A stretch of DNA of 64,000 nt from an uncultured Erythrobacter sp. (GCA_947488155.1 CANKYK010000001.1:1506439-1570438); one strand, 5' to 3'. Counted from the first letter of the stretch, positions 27,343-36,724 are shown. The notes: generated by a model not told the origin, from the letters alone. Numbers and translations are program-made.

Positions 27343-27780
27343 ATGGCTGATCGCAAGGGGGTGATTACGCAGAGTGTGAAAGAGATCGCAAAAAGCCTGG
27401 GCGACACCGGCCGCCTGCGTGAATCCGAATATCGAGCCTCGGTCGATGCGCTCAATCTGTTTTTCGGTGCGATTGTCGGCGTCAACTTTGCTGGACTGAC
27501 CGATCTGAGTTCGTCCGACTATGCGATCCTATTGTTCATCACCGCCACCTTGATCGGCTTCATCCTGATGGTCTCCAAGACCACACGGCGGATCTGGCTG
27601 GCCGTGCAACTGACGGTCTTTATGGCCGCGTATGCGTGGCTGGGGCTGGTCGAAAAAGCGATCGAGGGCGTTGACGAGAAACTCGTGATCACTCTTGGAG
27701 TTTGGTCAGCGGCCGCGCTGCTGGGGGAGTTTGCCCCGCGAGACCCCGATCCTGAACCTGCGCCGGGATCAGATGCCTGA
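27343..27780 (+). CDS. Membrane protein of unknown function
   Basis: A 145-residue protein with a charged N-terminal region (about 1-40), then four hydrophobic stretches (roughly 41-57, 62-82, 88-105, 117-132) and a Pro/Asp/Glu-rich tail. No family recognised. Start taken at ATG 27343 with AAGGGG about ten bases upstream; the frame is open 11 codons earlier. It stands alone between tag and the HTH-DUF4019 gene. Confidence 0.6.
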   Translation: MADRKGVITQSVKEIAKSLGDTGRLRESEYRASVDALNLFFGAIVGVNFAGLTDLSSSDYAILLFITATLIGFILMVSKTTRRIWLAVQLTVFMAAYAWLGLVEKAIEGVDEKLVITLGVWSAAALLGEFAPRDPDPEPAPGSDA

Positions 27781-27792
27781 CCCAGCCTGATC

Positions 27793-27813
27793 CTAATACA
27801 TATACTGGCCGCC
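27793..27813 (-). pseudogene. Possible relic of an acetoacetyl-CoA reductase 3' end
   Basis: Read on the minus strand this 21-base segment encodes GGQYMY followed by a stop. It matches the last codons (GGQHMY, stop) of the intact acetoacetyl-CoA reductase gene at 28634 with one mismatch over about 20 bases from the stop codon upward. Similarity fades upstream. The two copies flank the HTH-DUF4019 gene in the same orientation, which suggests that this gene arrived with, or caused, a small duplication. Coincidence is not excluded. Confidence 0.3.
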
Positions 27814-27873
27814 CTAGACACCATACAAGAAATTCGGGGTGGCCGCCTTTGGTGGTGCGGCTAAATTACCGTC

Positions 27874-28626
27874 ATGAAGACCGCACTTCACACCCTGACC
27901 GGCAAGGAAAAGGACACCTTACGACTGATCTTTCGCGGTCATGATGCGAAATCCGCTGCTCGCGCGCTCGACCTTTCGGTGCATACGATCAACGAGCGCC
28001 TTCGCGCCGCGCGGCGTAAACTTGGGGTGACGAGTAGCCGTGAGGCGGCGCGATTGCTCTACGAGTGCGAGGAGGGACCCCACGAAAATCTTGCATACAA
28101 GGCAATTGGGGATGCCCATCCGCACGTTCCTCACAAGGATCCTCCTATCCCGCAACCGACCTTGGGGCGGGCCATTTGGATTGGAGGAATTCTGATGTTT
28201 TCTATTGCACTTGTCGCCATTCTTTCGGTGTCAGTTTCTGGTGACGCCTTCCAGGAAGGTGCTGCTGACAGAGGCCTAACGGCCGAACTCGCGAGCCGGG
28301 ACGCATCCCGGGTGCAGATAGCGAGTGATTGGCTCGCATTGGTTGATAAGGGCGAGTGGGAAGGCAGCTTTGAGGCTGCAGGGATGAGTTTTAAAGAGCT
28401 CAATACGGTGGAGGGATGGCAAAGGGCATCCGAGCAGGCGAGGGTTCCACTCGGCGCTGTGATCAAAAGGGAAGCCATCGCAATCGATCACCTGAACGCG
28501 CCTCCGCGAGGCTATATACGGGTACGCTTTCTCACAGCGTTCGAAAACCGTGAAGCGGCGATCGAGGACGTCACTATTGAGCGCGAAAATGGGGTATTCA
28601 AAGTGGTGGGCTACGTTATCGAATAG
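27874..28626 (+). CDS. Membrane-anchored LuxR-type HTH regulator with DUF4019 domain
   Basis: A 250-residue protein with three parts: a LuxR-like HTH (about 8-65; LTGKEKDTLRLIFRGHDAKS and LSVHTINERLRAARRKLGV), one transmembrane helix (about 103-122), and a C-terminal extracytoplasmic DUF4019 domain (about 140-250; SDWLALVDKGEWEGSFEAAG). The DNA-binding part stays in the cytoplasm and the sensor-like part would face the periplasm, a one-component transmembrane regulator design. Ligand and targets unknown. Its end is 8 bases from the convergent reductase gene. Confidence 0.75.
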   Translation: MKTALHTLTGKEKDTLRLIFRGHDAKSAARALDLSVHTINERLRAARRKLGVTSSREAARLLYECEEGPHENLAYKAIGDAHPHVPHKDPPIPQPTLGRAIWIGGILMFSIALVAILSVSVSGDAFQEGAADRGLTAELASRDASRVQIASDWLALVDKGEWEGSFEAAGMSFKELNTVEGWQRASEQARVPLGAVIKREAIAIDHLNAPPRGYIRVRFLTAFENREAAIEDVTIERENGVFKVVGYVIE

Positions 28627-28633
28627 GCCGACC

Positions 28634-29356
28634 TTAATACATATGCTGGCCGCCGTTGATGCTCATGGTGGAGCCGGTCATGAATGCACCATTGTCAGAG
28701 GTGAAAAAGGCAACGCCGCGCGCAATTTCTTCCGCCTGGCCCAAACGTCCTACGGGTATCTTGGCGACGATTTTCTCCAGCACGGGTTCTGGAACAGCCG
28801 CGACCATATCGGTGTCGATATAGCCGGGAGCAATGGCGTTAACGGTCACGCCGAACTTGGCGCCTTCCTGTGCGAGAGCTTTGGTGAACCCATGGATGCC
28901 GGATTTGGCGGCGGCGTAGTTGACCTGGCCATATTGGCCAGCTTGTCCGTTGATTGAGCCAATATTGACTATCCTGCCCCAGTTTCTCTCGCGCATACCG
29001 GGAAATGTTGCCTTCGCCATGTTGAAGCACCCACCCAGATTGACGCGCATAACATCATTCCAGTCGTCAAAGCTCATCTTGTGCAAAGTGCCATCGCGCG
29101 TGATGCCGGCATTGTTGACGACGATATCGACCGGACCATGCTCTTCGGCCACTTTGGCGCAACCTTCGAGGCAGGCTTCGTGATCACCCACGTTCCATTT
29201 CATTGAGGGGATGCCGGTTGCCTCGGTAAAGGCCCGCGCGCTTTCATCATTGCCGCCGTAATTGGCGATGACAGTGTGACCTTGCCGCTTAAGGCGTTGG
29301 CATATGGCCTCTCCGATGCCGCGTGTGCCTCCGGTGACGATTGCTACTTTGCTCAT
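28634..29356 (-). CDS. phaB: Acetoacetyl-CoA reductase (SDR family)
   Basis: Reduces acetoacetyl-CoA to (R)-3-hydroxybutyryl-CoA with NADPH, the second step of polyhydroxybutyrate synthesis. 240 residues, classical SDR. TGGTRGIGEAIC (8-19) binds the cofactor, NNAG is at 81-84, and the catalytic Ser134, Tyr147 and Lys151 lie in NIGSINGQAGQYGQVNYAAA and the next residue. The MNVGDHE/GQYGQVNYAAAK style and length fit PhaB rather than FabG. The window also has a thiolase (54276) and a PHB depolymerase (56984), but they are not adjacent. Confidence 0.9.
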   Translation of the reverse strand: MSKVAIVTGGTRGIGEAICQRLKRQGHTVIANYGGNDESARAFTEATGIPSMKWNVGDHEACLEGCAKVAEEHGPVDIVVNNAGITRDGTLHKMSFDDWNDVMRVNLGGCFNMAKATFPGMRERNWGRIVNIGSINGQAGQYGQVNYAAAKSGIHGFTKALAQEGAKFGVTVNAIAPGYIDTDMVAAVPEPVLEKIVAKIPVGRLGQAEEIARGVAFFTSDNGAFMTGSTMSINGGQHMY

Positions 29357-29421
29357 ATGCCTGTCATCCCTGTGAATCGTTTATCCATCTCAGGGATACC
29401 CTTGCCGTAACGTCAGGCAAC

Positions 29422-29444
29422 AAAAAACCCCGCGAAAGCGAGGT
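29422..29444 (-). terminator. Terminator of the surface-protein gene
   Basis: On the minus strand ACCTCGC, loop TTTC, GCGGGGT (one mismatch), then TTTTT (about 29426-29422), some 45 bases after the stop codon of the gene at 29487. Confidence 0.7.
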
Positions 29445-29486
29445 CTTGCATACGAATTTCTGTAGCCCGAACGAGCGAGAGGCCGA

Positions 29487-30254
29487 TCAGAACTTGAACT
29501 GAGTTCCGACGTAAACAGCCTGATTGTCTTGTTCGGCATTGGTCAGCGGATCCAAACGATCGCGCTCTTGCGACAGGCGCACACCGGCGGTCACATTGAG
29601 GTTGCGCGAAATCCGGTAAGCGCCGCCCACATCAAGGGTCTGCCGCTCAAGCGATCCCAGCGTATTGGGCGAGGTACCTGCAACATTGTCACTTTCCAGC
29701 TCGATCCGCGGCTGAAGACGACTTGGCTTGTCCTTGGCGGTTGGGCCAGCAGGCTCAAACGTTGCAAGGTCAGGCATAGACAGGTTTCGAACCGTGTCAG
29801 GCAGCGCGACCGGCCGGGCAAAACTGTCATAACCGCGCGCAATGCCAAGGTTATAACGCGTGGGTTGCACGGCTGCGATACCGCTGCCTACGCCGGGCGC
29901 CGCGTCAATTGCAGAGCGCACGGAGATTGCCTCAGCGATATCGCTGTCCACTCGAACAGCAACGGTTACCGTGCGATCACCATTGCCAGAACTCGCGGTA
30001 CCAGCTGGGGTAAAGCGCATACCATCGCCGCCAGTTTCGCTTGCGAACATCGCTGCGAGTTCGGGATCAACCGATGCCGGTGTAAAAATATCGAGCGCTG
30101 AGCCCTCTAGCCCAGGTACGCTCTCTGTGAGGCTTACCAAAGCGAGGCTCGTCGAAGGAACACCCAGCGCCAGCGCACCAGCGGCAAGCATCAGCGGCAG
30201 TTTGCGCTGCGCCTTACTTCCAATCTGGTTACCCTTGACTGCCATGGCGTTCAC
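29487..30254 (-). CDS. Exported protein with outer-membrane-like C-terminus, function unknown
   Basis: A 255-residue protein. Residues about 15-38 form a signal peptide (LPLMLAAGALALGVPSTSLA). The C-terminal 60 residues alternate polar and hydrophobic positions (TLDVGGAYRISRNLNVTAGV, then VYVGTQFKF) and end in phenylalanine, the pattern recognised for outer-membrane insertion. The full barrel seems too short, so it may be a small or accessory surface protein. Start GTG 30254 has GAAGGA at good spacing; ATG 30245 is an alternative. A terminator follows. Confidence 0.6.
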   Translation of the reverse strand: MNAMAVKGNQIGSKAQRKLPLMLAAGALALGVPSTSLALVSLTESVPGLEGSALDIFTPASVDPELAAMFASETGGDGMRFTPAGTASSGNGDRTVTVAVRVDSDIAEAISVRSAIDAAPGVGSGIAAVQPTRYNLGIARGYDSFARPVALPDTVRNLSMPDLATFEPAGPTAKDKPSRLQPRIELESDNVAGTSPNTLGSLERQTLDVGGAYRISRNLNVTAGVRLSQERDRLDPLTNAEQDNQAVYVGTQFKF

Positions 30255-30570
30255 TCAAATCCTTCGATCATTATCGTCCTGATCAAAGCATCCCCTGCCT
30301 GAACATTGGCTGAGTTTGCCCCGAAACGACTCGCTGCTTTTATGCAACAACAGGAATAATAGAACCATGAGCAGCCTCTAGGCAATCCTCCGGAGGTCGA
30401 ATCCCGCCTTGACCTAGCGTTTTTGGCAGGACTCAAACGAATCTGTTGCATTGTGCACACAATTGGATTTGCAGAATGTTTTGCCGTCCAATGCCGCAGT
30501 TCAGCCGCTATAAAGGCGCATGCCGCGCTAGAATACGCGGATAATTGGCCCCGATTGGTCTCGTGACCGC

Positions 30571-30598
30571 TTGCCGCGCTGGCCCGTGAGGTTATAGA
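30571..30598 (+). promoter_or_regulatory. Possible promoter of the DUF3576-leuS-lptE-holA operon
   Basis: TTGCCG (30571-30576), 16-base spacer, TATAGA (30593-30598), about 12 bases before the DUF3576 start. The rest of the 355-base gap (30255-30609) shows a short palindrome ATTGTG-CA-CACAAT (30450-30463) and CCTCCGGAGG near 30388, and no gene that I can support. Confidence 0.35.
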
Positions 30599-30609
30599 GG
30601 CTGTTCGTG

Positions 30610-31083
30610 ATGCAAAAGGAATTTACCGCTGTGACCCGCGCTCAAAATACGCTTTCTTATTCGTTCCGCGTCTTTCTTGCCGGATTGGGAGCAGCTTCCC
30701 TGACTGCATGTGGCGGCGGTGAACGTCCGCAGGCGGATATGGTCGCCTCTCAGGTCAATACGATTGGCGTCAATTCCTTTCTGTGGCGCGCATCTCTCGA
30801 AACCGTCAGCTTTGCTCCGCTGCTTCAAGCCGACAGTGCGGGCGGCGTGATCGTTACCGATTGGTATGCCAACCCCAGCAATCCGAACGAGCGCGTGAAA
30901 GTGACCGTGACCATCCTTGATCAGGATTTGCGCGCCGATGCCTTGCGCGTTGCCGCCAGTCGTCAGGTCGCTCAGGGTGGCGGATGGGTCGATGCGCCGG
31001 TACAGGCCGCGACCGTTCAGAAGCTGGAAGACATTATCCTGACGAAAGCGCGCGATCTGCGCCGCAAAGCTGTAGCCAGCTAA
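30610..31083 (+). CDS. DUF3576 lipoprotein
   Basis: A 157-residue alphaproteobacterial lipoprotein. The N-terminus has a late hydrophobic segment and lipobox SLTAC (Cys34). The conserved body includes VNSFLWRASLETVSFAPL (about 54-71), GGVIVTDWYANPSNPNER (about 79-96) and VTVTILDQDLRADALRV. DUF3576 genes sit beside leuS and lptE in many alphaproteobacteria, which suggests an envelope role, but the function is not known to me. GTG 30607 just before the ATG is an alternative start. 24 bases before leuS. Confidence 0.88.
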   Translation: MQKEFTAVTRAQNTLSYSFRVFLAGLGAASLTACGGGERPQADMVASQVNTIGVNSFLWRASLETVSFAPLLQADSAGGVIVTDWYANPSNPNERVKVTVTILDQDLRADALRVAASRQVAQGGGWVDAPVQAATVQKLEDIILTKARDLRRKAVAS

Positions 31084-31107
31084 GCCAAATTTCCCTAGCG
31101 GGGTTTC

Positions 31108-33618
31108 ATGACTGATACGCGTTTTGATCCGTCCAGGGCCGACGGGCGCTGGCAACGTGCGTGGAGCGAGGCGGGCACTTTTACCGCTGACAGCTCTTCG
31201 TCCAAGCCTAAGAGCTTCATCCTTGAGATGTTCCCCTATCCCTCGGGCCGCATCCATATGGGGCACGTGCGCAATTACACCATGGGCGACGTGCTGGCGC
31301 GGTATAAGAAGATGCGCGGACACGAAGTGCTCCATCCGATGGGGTGGGACGCGTTCGGCATGCCGGCTGAAAACGCGGCGATGGAAAAGAAGGTCCATCC
31401 CGGCAGCTGGACCCGGGCCAATATCGCGGCGATGAAAGCGCAATTGCAGCGCATCGGCTTTGCGCTTGATTGGACGCGCGAGTTCGCGACCTGCGATCCA
31501 GAATATTATGGCCATGAACAATCGCTGTTCATCGACATGTATGAATCTGGACTGGTCTATCGCCGCAGCAGCGAGGTGAACTGGGACCCGGTCGACATGA
31601 CCGTTCTCGCCAATGAGCAGGTGATCGATGGCAAGGGTTGGCGCAGCGGCGCTGAGGTTGAAAAGCGCAAGCTGGATCAGTGGTTCTTGAAGATCACTGA
31701 TTTTGCAGGCGAGCTGCTCGATGGCCTGGGTGAGCTGAAAGATTGGCCTGAGAAAGTCCGGCTGATGCAGGAAAACTGGATCGGGAAATCCACCGGTCTT
31801 GAGTTTTCATTTGAGCTTTCAAATGGCGACAAGCTGCCGGTTTATTCGACGCGTCCGGATACGATTTTCGGCGCAAGTTTCTGTGCAGTGGCGGCCGATC
31901 ATCCATTGGCGCAGCAAGTCGGCGCGAGCGATCCAGCGGCGGCGGGCTTTATCGAAGAATGCAAGCGCGGCGGAACAACCGCAGCAGAGTTGGAGACCGC
32001 TGAAAAGCTCGGCTTTGATACAGGCGTCACGGCGAAGCATCCCTTCACTGGTGAGCCTCTGCCGGTGTTCATCGCCAATTTTGTGCTGATGGATTACGGC
32101 ACAGGCGCGGTGATGGGCGTGCCAGGCCATGACCAGCGCGACTTTGAATTCGCAACCAAATATGACCTGCCGATTGCGCGCGTTGTCGCCAGCGACGTGA
32201 GCGAAGCTGACGCCCCATTTGAGGGCGAAGCGGCCACCGGTGACGGTGTGATCGTCAACTCTGACTTCCTCAATGGCATGAGTGTTGAGGCTGCTAAGGC
32301 CGAGGTGAATGCGCGCGCAGAAGCGGGCGGATGGGGCAATGGCACCACCGTTTGGCGGCTGCGCGATTGGGGTGTCTCACGTCAGCGCTATTGGGGCACA
32401 CCGATCCCCTTCATCCACTGCGATACTTGCGGCGTTGTGCCCGTGCCGAAAGATCAGTTGCCAGTCACGCTGCCCGACGATGTTGATTTTGAGACGCCGG
32501 GCAATCCACTGGAGCGCCATCCGACCTGGAGCAAGACGGCTTGTCCCAAATGCGGAGGCGATGCGCGGCGCGAGACCGATACGCTCGATACGTTCACCAA
32601 TTCCTCGTGGTATTTCCTACGCTTCGCCAGCCAGCCTGTGGATGCGCCATTCGACGCAGAAGACGTCGCGAAATGGATGCCGGTGGAGCATTATATTGGT
32701 GGGATCGAGCACGCGATCCTGCATTTGCTCTATGCCCGGTTCTGGACCCGCGCGCTCAAGCATATCGGCAAGATCGATGTGGCTGAGCCGTTCGCTGCGC
32801 TCTTCACTCAGGGCATGGTGACCCATGAGACGTATAGCCTGGGCGATGGTAGCTGGCTTTCACCCGCCGAAGTGCGCAAGGATGGGGCCGATTGGATCCG
32901 GATTGAGGATGGCGCGCCGGTCACCGCAGGCCGCGTCGTTAAAATGTCCAAGTCGAAAAAGAACGTCGTCGACCCGGACGGAATTATCGATGAATATGGC
33001 GCGGACGCGGTCCGCTGGTTCATGCTGTCCGATAGCCCGCCAGAGCGCGATCTGCCATGGTCAGAGGCCGGGATTGAAGGCTGCGGACGGTTTGTACAGC
33101 GGCTCTGGCGCCTGTTCGAAAGCGTTGATCCTGACGCCTCAGGCGAAGACAAAGCGCTCGCTCGCAAGGCTCATCAGGCCGTGGTTGCGGTCGCTGAAGA
33201 CATCGAAGCGCTGAGCTTTAACAAAGCGGTCGCGCGCATTTACGAGCTTACCGGAGCGGCGGAAAAAGCGCCCCCCAGTGAAAGTCGCAATTTCGCGATC
33301 CGCACCATCCTGCATCTTGTCAGCCCGATGATGCCGCATCTGGCCGAAGAGATCTGGTTGAGGCAGAATGAAAGCGGCCTGATCGCGGACGCCGCCTGGC
33401 CCGTGCATGATCCAGCCATGCTGGTTGAGGATGAAGTCACCATCGCGGTCCAACACAAGGGCAAGCTGCGCGATACACTGACCGCGCCCAAAGGGGCTGC
33501 GAAAGAAGACCTCGAAGCGCTTGCGCTGGCGAGCGAGAAGGTCCAGCGTTCACTTGATGGAGCAGAGATACGCAAAGTGATCGTGGTGCCTGATAGACTG
33601 GTGAACATCGTTACATGA
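31108..33618 (+). CDS. leuS: Leucyl-tRNA synthetase
   Basis: Charges tRNA-Leu; class Ia synthetase, 836 residues. The HIGH-type motif is [15 protein letters not shown] (about 42-56) and the KMSKS loop is at about 612-616. The CP1 editing domain lies at about 220-400 with the T-rich [12 protein letters not shown], and the zinc-type knuckle [10 protein letters not shown] with CPKCGG is present. The anticodon-binding domain follows at about 660-780. Stop overlaps the lptE start (ATGA). Confidence 0.97.
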   Translation: MTDTRFDPSRADGRWQRAWSEAGTFTADSSSSKPKSFILEMFPYPSGRIHMGHVRNYTMGDVLARYKKMRGHEVLHPMGWDAFGMPAENAAMEKKVHPGSWTRANIAAMKAQLQRIGFALDWTREFATCDPEYYGHEQSLFIDMYESGLVYRRSSEVNWDPVDMTVLANEQVIDGKGWRSGAEVEKRKLDQWFLKITDFAGELLDGLGELKDWPEKVRLMQENWIGKSTGLEFSFELSNGDKLPVYSTRPDTIFGASFCAVAADHPLAQQVGASDPAAAGFIEECKRGGTTAAELETAEKLGFDTGVTAKHPFTGEPLPVFIANFVLMDYGTGAVMGVPGHDQRDFEFATKYDLPIARVVASDVSEADAPFEGEAATGDGVIVNSDFLNGMSVEAAKAEVNARAEAGGWGNGTTVWRLRDWGVSRQRYWGTPIPFIHCDTCGVVPVPKDQLPVTLPDDVDFETPGNPLERHPTWSKTACPKCGGDARRETDTLDTFTNSSWYFLRFASQPVDAPFDAEDVAKWMPVEHYIGGIEHAILHLLYARFWTRALKHIGKIDVAEPFAALFTQGMVTHETYSLGDGSWLSPAEVRKDGADWIRIEDGAPVTAGRVVKMSKSKKNVVDPDGIIDEYGADAVRWFMLSDSPPERDLPWSEAGIEGCGRFVQRLWRLFESVDPDASGEDKALARKAHQAVVAVAEDIEALSFNKAVARIYELTGAAEKAPPSESRNFAIRTILHLVSPMMPHLAEEIWLRQNESGLIADAAWPVHDPAMLVEDEVTIAVQHKGKLRDTLTAPKGAAKEDLEALALASEKVQRSLDGAEIRKVIVVPDRLVNIVT

Positions 33619-34151
33619 TGCGCCGCGCGCTTGCCTTGCTTGCGTGTGTTGCGCTGTCGCCGGTTCTGGCGTCCTGCGGCCTGCAACCGCTCTATTCGAG
33701 CGACGGCACCAATGCGGGGGTGACCAATGGACTGGCCGCGGTACAGATCCCGACCATTCCCGGGCGTGGCGGGTGGCTGCTGCGCGGGGCGTTGGAGGAC
33801 CGTTTGCAAGTGTCGGGCGCTGTCGCTCCGCGCTACCGGTTAGACGTGCGGCTCGATGATGCGCTTGAGGCGCTGGGTGTGCTCAATGATGACACGATCA
33901 GCCGAGAGCGCCGCATTCTGCGCGCGCGCTATCAATTGATCGATATTGCCAGCGGCGAAATCCTGCTCGATGCGACTGCTGGCGCCGATGCGGGCATTGA
34001 TGTGGTTTCCTCAGAATTTGCGACAATTGCGGCGGAGCAGACTGCGCTTGAAAACCTTTCCAAAGAGGTGGCGGACCGAATGGTGACTCAGATCGCCCTG
34101 ACCTTGCGCGCACAAGCCAAGACGGCCGGTAGCGCGCCAGCGGGCCAATGA
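33615..34151 (+). CDS. lptE: LPS assembly lipoprotein LptE
   Basis: Outer-membrane lipoprotein that plugs the LptD barrel and takes part in LPS delivery to the surface. 178 residues, signal with lipobox [11 protein letters not shown] (Cys21); CGLQPLY is a strong LptE mark in alphaproteobacteria. The body has the [17 protein letters not shown] region and the C-terminal LTLRAQ helix. It overlaps leuS upstream and holA downstream by four bases each, the standard leuS-lptE-holA order. Confidence 0.9.
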   Translation: MMRRALALLACVALSPVLASCGLQPLYSSDGTNAGVTNGLAAVQIPTIPGRGGWLLRGALEDRLQVSGAVAPRYRLDVRLDDALEALGVLNDDTISRERRILRARYQLIDIASGEILLDATAGADAGIDVVSSEFATIAAEQTALENLSKEVADRMVTQIALTLRAQAKTAGSAPAGQ

Positions 34152-35188
34152 AGGCGACCCAGCGCGATTTTGCACGCGGCCTCCCCAGCGGCGCTGCCAA
34201 TTGCTCCATCTTCTTTTTCTGCGGACCCGATGAGGCAGGGGCGTCTGCTGCAGCCACCAAGATTATCGAAGGCCTGCCCGACGCGGGCGAGCGGATCGAG
34301 ATCTCTGGCGGTGACCTCAAACGAGACCCGGCGATGTTGGGGGATGAGGCCCGCTCTGGCTCCTTGTTTGGCGATAAGCGTCATTTGTTTGTCCGCGCCA
34401 ATGGCGATGAAGCGCATGATGCGGTCAAAGCCTTGATCGAGACAGGCGAAGCAGGTGCGGGCGAGGCGGCTCCGGTCCTGATCGTTGCCACCTCCGCCAC
34501 CGATAAAGCACGCACGGCCAAGCTGATTGAGAAACGCAAAGACGGTATGGTTGCTATGTTCTGGCCGCCGGACCTTTCCTCTGTCGCGGTGTCAGTGCGG
34601 GCAATGGCGGATGCTGCCGGTCTGCGACTGGGCGGTGATTTGGCGGAGCGTATTGCGCGCGCGGCCGGCCTTGACGTGCGGTTGGCCCAATCAGAAGTGA
34701 CCAAGCTCGCGCTTTATTGCGGCGCTGATCCGCTTGAGCCGAAGACCGCCTCCATCGAAGATTATGGAGAGATTGGTGCCGCTACCGAGGAAGAAGGGTT
34801 TCAGCCACTTGTCAATGCGGTGATGGGCGGAGAACTGCCCCGGATTGATCGCGAAATCCGCCGCATGCGGGAGCTGGGCCTGAACCCTGTGGGCTTGCTG
34901 CTCGCGATAGAGCGGCGTGCGGCGCAATTGGCTCAGATCACCGCGAAGCTTGGCCCGCGCGGTTCACTCGACAATCTGGGTAAGGGCGAAAAGGCGCAGC
35001 TTGGCATATTTTGGCGTGAGGAGCGCGACATCCGTCAGCAATTGACGAAATGGCATGCACGCAAGCTGGATCGGCTGATTCCGCGCCTGGTCGAAATGCA
35101 CAGGACTTTGCTGTCGAACAGTCAGGCGGCGGAGATGCTGCTTGCCCAAGGTCTTGCGGAAATCGCCAGATTTGCTGCCAAGCGTTAA
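34148..35188 (+). CDS. holA: DNA polymerase III delta subunit
   Basis: Clamp-loader subunit that opens the beta sliding clamp. 346 residues, typical. Visible: the N-terminal FFFCGPDEAGASAAATKI nucleotide-fold segment, the DPAMLGDEARSGSLFGDKRH loop (about 57-76) that precedes the beta-interacting region, and the C-terminal helical collar with LLAIERRAAQL. Start ATG overlaps the lptE stop (ATGA). Confidence 0.92.
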   Translation: MKATQRDFARGLPSGAANCSIFFFCGPDEAGASAAATKIIEGLPDAGERIEISGGDLKRDPAMLGDEARSGSLFGDKRHLFVRANGDEAHDAVKALIETGEAGAGEAAPVLIVATSATDKARTAKLIEKRKDGMVAMFWPPDLSSVAVSVRAMADAAGLRLGGDLAERIARAAGLDVRLAQSEVTKLALYCGADPLEPKTASIEDYGEIGAATEEEGFQPLVNAVMGGELPRIDREIRRMRELGLNPVGLLLAIERRAAQLAQITAKLGPRGSLDNLGKGEKAQLGIFWREERDIRQQLTKWHARKLDRLIPRLVEMHRTLLSNSQAAEMLLAQGLAEIARFAAKR

Positions 35189-35202
35189 CTCCGCTTACCT
35201 GT

Positions 35203-36117
35203 TCAGCCGACCTTGTTCTTCAGTTCAAACTGTCGATAGTCGATGTAAATTTTTTCGAGAATTTTCCCAACCGTCCTCACGCCCTTTGGTGTGAGTTCGT
35301 GCAGTGTGAGCCGCTGGTCGTTTGGGTCTTTGCTGCTTTCAGTGAAGCCATGTTCTTCAACTATCTTTATATAACGTAGTGTCGAAGTTGTAGGTCGACC
35401 AGTTATGTAAGTTAGCTCCTTACATGCTGCCTTCTTCGCACGCGCTTTGTGTACGAACAAATCAATCAGAATGTACCAACAAGGATCACCCAAAAAGTCA
35501 GAGTTCAGAAGCTTACGGCGGAACTGGACTTGTTCAAGAATGATCTCTGCCACCACAACCAATCTGGCCACTTCGTGGTCTATGGCATCAATGCGTGCTG
35601 GTAACTCTAATGCTGTTCCTAATTGCTCGGTCGACCATTCGTTATCGATAGCATTCGCTAATCGAAGTAGGTGAGTCCCAAGTACTCGAATTTTGTCGGC
35701 TGTATAGCTAGTAGAAGCATCCGATGGGTTTCCTACTTCTTGCCCGTCAACTAGCCTCGACGGTTGCTGATCCGATTCGTTTAGCTTTTCTCCGCGAGCG
35801 TGATTTTCCCAATATCTCTCGGCTTGCTCGTCCAAGAGATCGAAAGCTCCTTTCGGAGCAGGGGTTGGCTCAAGCAGATGAGTGCCATTATCCTTGTCCC
35901 ACTGATCAATGAAAGCGAGGTAATCCGATACAGCATCGTCATTTGCATTTAGTACCACCGAAGCTGATCGGAATAGCCTTTCAACTGTGTCCGGTTTCTT
36001 GCCGGTCAACTTTGCGATTTGACCCAGAGGGACGTTGAGCGTCACGAGTTCCATGACTTCTTGCTGATCAACGGTCAAAACGTCTGGTCTTATAACTTTA
36101 TTAGCATTCTCCACCAT
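35203..36117 (-). CDS. Two-HTH transcriptional regulator of unknown family
   Basis: A 304-residue protein, notably AT-rich in codon use compared with holA and the lpt genes. The N-terminal segment (about 13-60; LTVDQQEVMELVTLNVPLGQ, then IAKLTGKKPDTVERLFRSAS) looks like a LuxR/sigma-type HTH. A variable acidic linker follows (about 65-140). The C-terminal part (about 195-300) has a MarR-like winged helix with KELTYITGRPTTSTLRYIKI, EEHGFTESSKDPNDQR and LTPKGVRTV. Two DNA-binding folds in one chain is unusual. Foreign-looking composition and a truncated sugar-transferase gene beside it suggest transfer. Confidence 0.6.
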   Translation of the reverse strand: MVENANKVIRPDVLTVDQQEVMELVTLNVPLGQIAKLTGKKPDTVERLFRSASVVLNANDDAVSDYLAFIDQWDKDNGTHLLEPTPAPKGAFDLLDEQAERYWENHARGEKLNESDQQPSRLVDGQEVGNPSDASTSYTADKIRVLGTHLLRLANAIDNEWSTEQLGTALELPARIDAIDHEVARLVVVAEIILEQVQFRRKLLNSDFLGDPCWYILIDLFVHKARAKKAACKELTYITGRPTTSTLRYIKIVEEHGFTESSKDPNDQRLTLHELTPKGVRTVGKILEKIYIDYRQFELKNKVG

Positions 36118-36301
36118 AATTCGTGCCCCCTAAGTACTATATTGCTAAATATGCATCACCCTCACGATTTTTTGTTATTCTTTTAACTAGGCGTTTTTGC
36201 TTAGCTTTGTAAATATTTGGCAGCTAAAATTTAGCTCCAATTTGGTGTTTTCATGATTCTTCGAACTGCTGTATTCGTTAAGGTACTAAAAAATATCAAC
36301 T
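36118..36301 (-). promoter_or_regulatory. AT-rich promoter region of the two-HTH regulator with GCTAAA palindrome
   Basis: The gap before the regulator is the most AT-rich in the window. It holds a perfect 15-base palindrome AGCTAAA-A-TTTAGCT (36222-36236), plus single GCTAAAT (about 36145) and TTAGCT (about 36201) half-sites. These could be an operator for the regulator itself. I did not find one clearly best promoter. Confidence 0.35.
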
Positions 36302-36724
36302 TTGCAGAAAGTGGTAATAATTAGTGCTGAAGATAAATTTCGTTCAACTGCGCGCGATGATGACCGTGTCACTTGTATGGGCCGGTTCATCCGCTCTAGC
36401 AGCATTGATGAGCTGCCGCAGCTCTGGAACGTGTTGCGCGGTGAGATGTCGATTGTTGGGCCGCGTCCTCACGCGCTCGGCAGCCAGGCGGGCGACAAGC
36501 TGTTTTGGGAGGTCGATGGCCAATATTGGCGGCGCCATTCGCTCAAACCTGGTCTAACCGGGCTGGCTCAGGTGCGCGGGCATCGGGGCGCGACAGAGCG
36601 GGAATCCGACCTAACCGATCGCCTTCAATCCGACCTTGAGTATATCGCCGGCTGGACCCTGCGCCGCGATGTGGAGATCACTTTGCGCACCTTGTCGGTG
36701 CTGCGCCACGACCGTGCTTTTTGA
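36302..36724 (+). pseudogene. 5'-truncated bacterial sugar transferase (undecaprenyl-phosphate sugar phosphotransferase)
   Basis: From about residue 15 the 140-residue frame matches the C-terminal half of WcaJ/EPS sugar transferases: DDDRVTCMGRFIRSSSIDEL, then PQLWNVLRGEMSIVGPRPHA, RHSLKPGLTGLAQVRGHRGA and DLEYIAGWTLRRDVEITLRT. The N-terminal membrane helix and the early catalytic block are missing. A stop codon (TAA 36287-36289) lies just upstream in frame, and the only start is TTG 36302. The break, near 36330-36350, coincides with the switch from GC-rich to AT-rich sequence. Probably inactivated by insertion or deletion and no longer functional. Confidence 0.75.

Noticed and set aside
30375..30420. 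tRNA-like segment GGTCGAATCC
   Set aside because: The flanking bases do not form a T-arm stem, and no anticodon arm or acceptor stem can be built.
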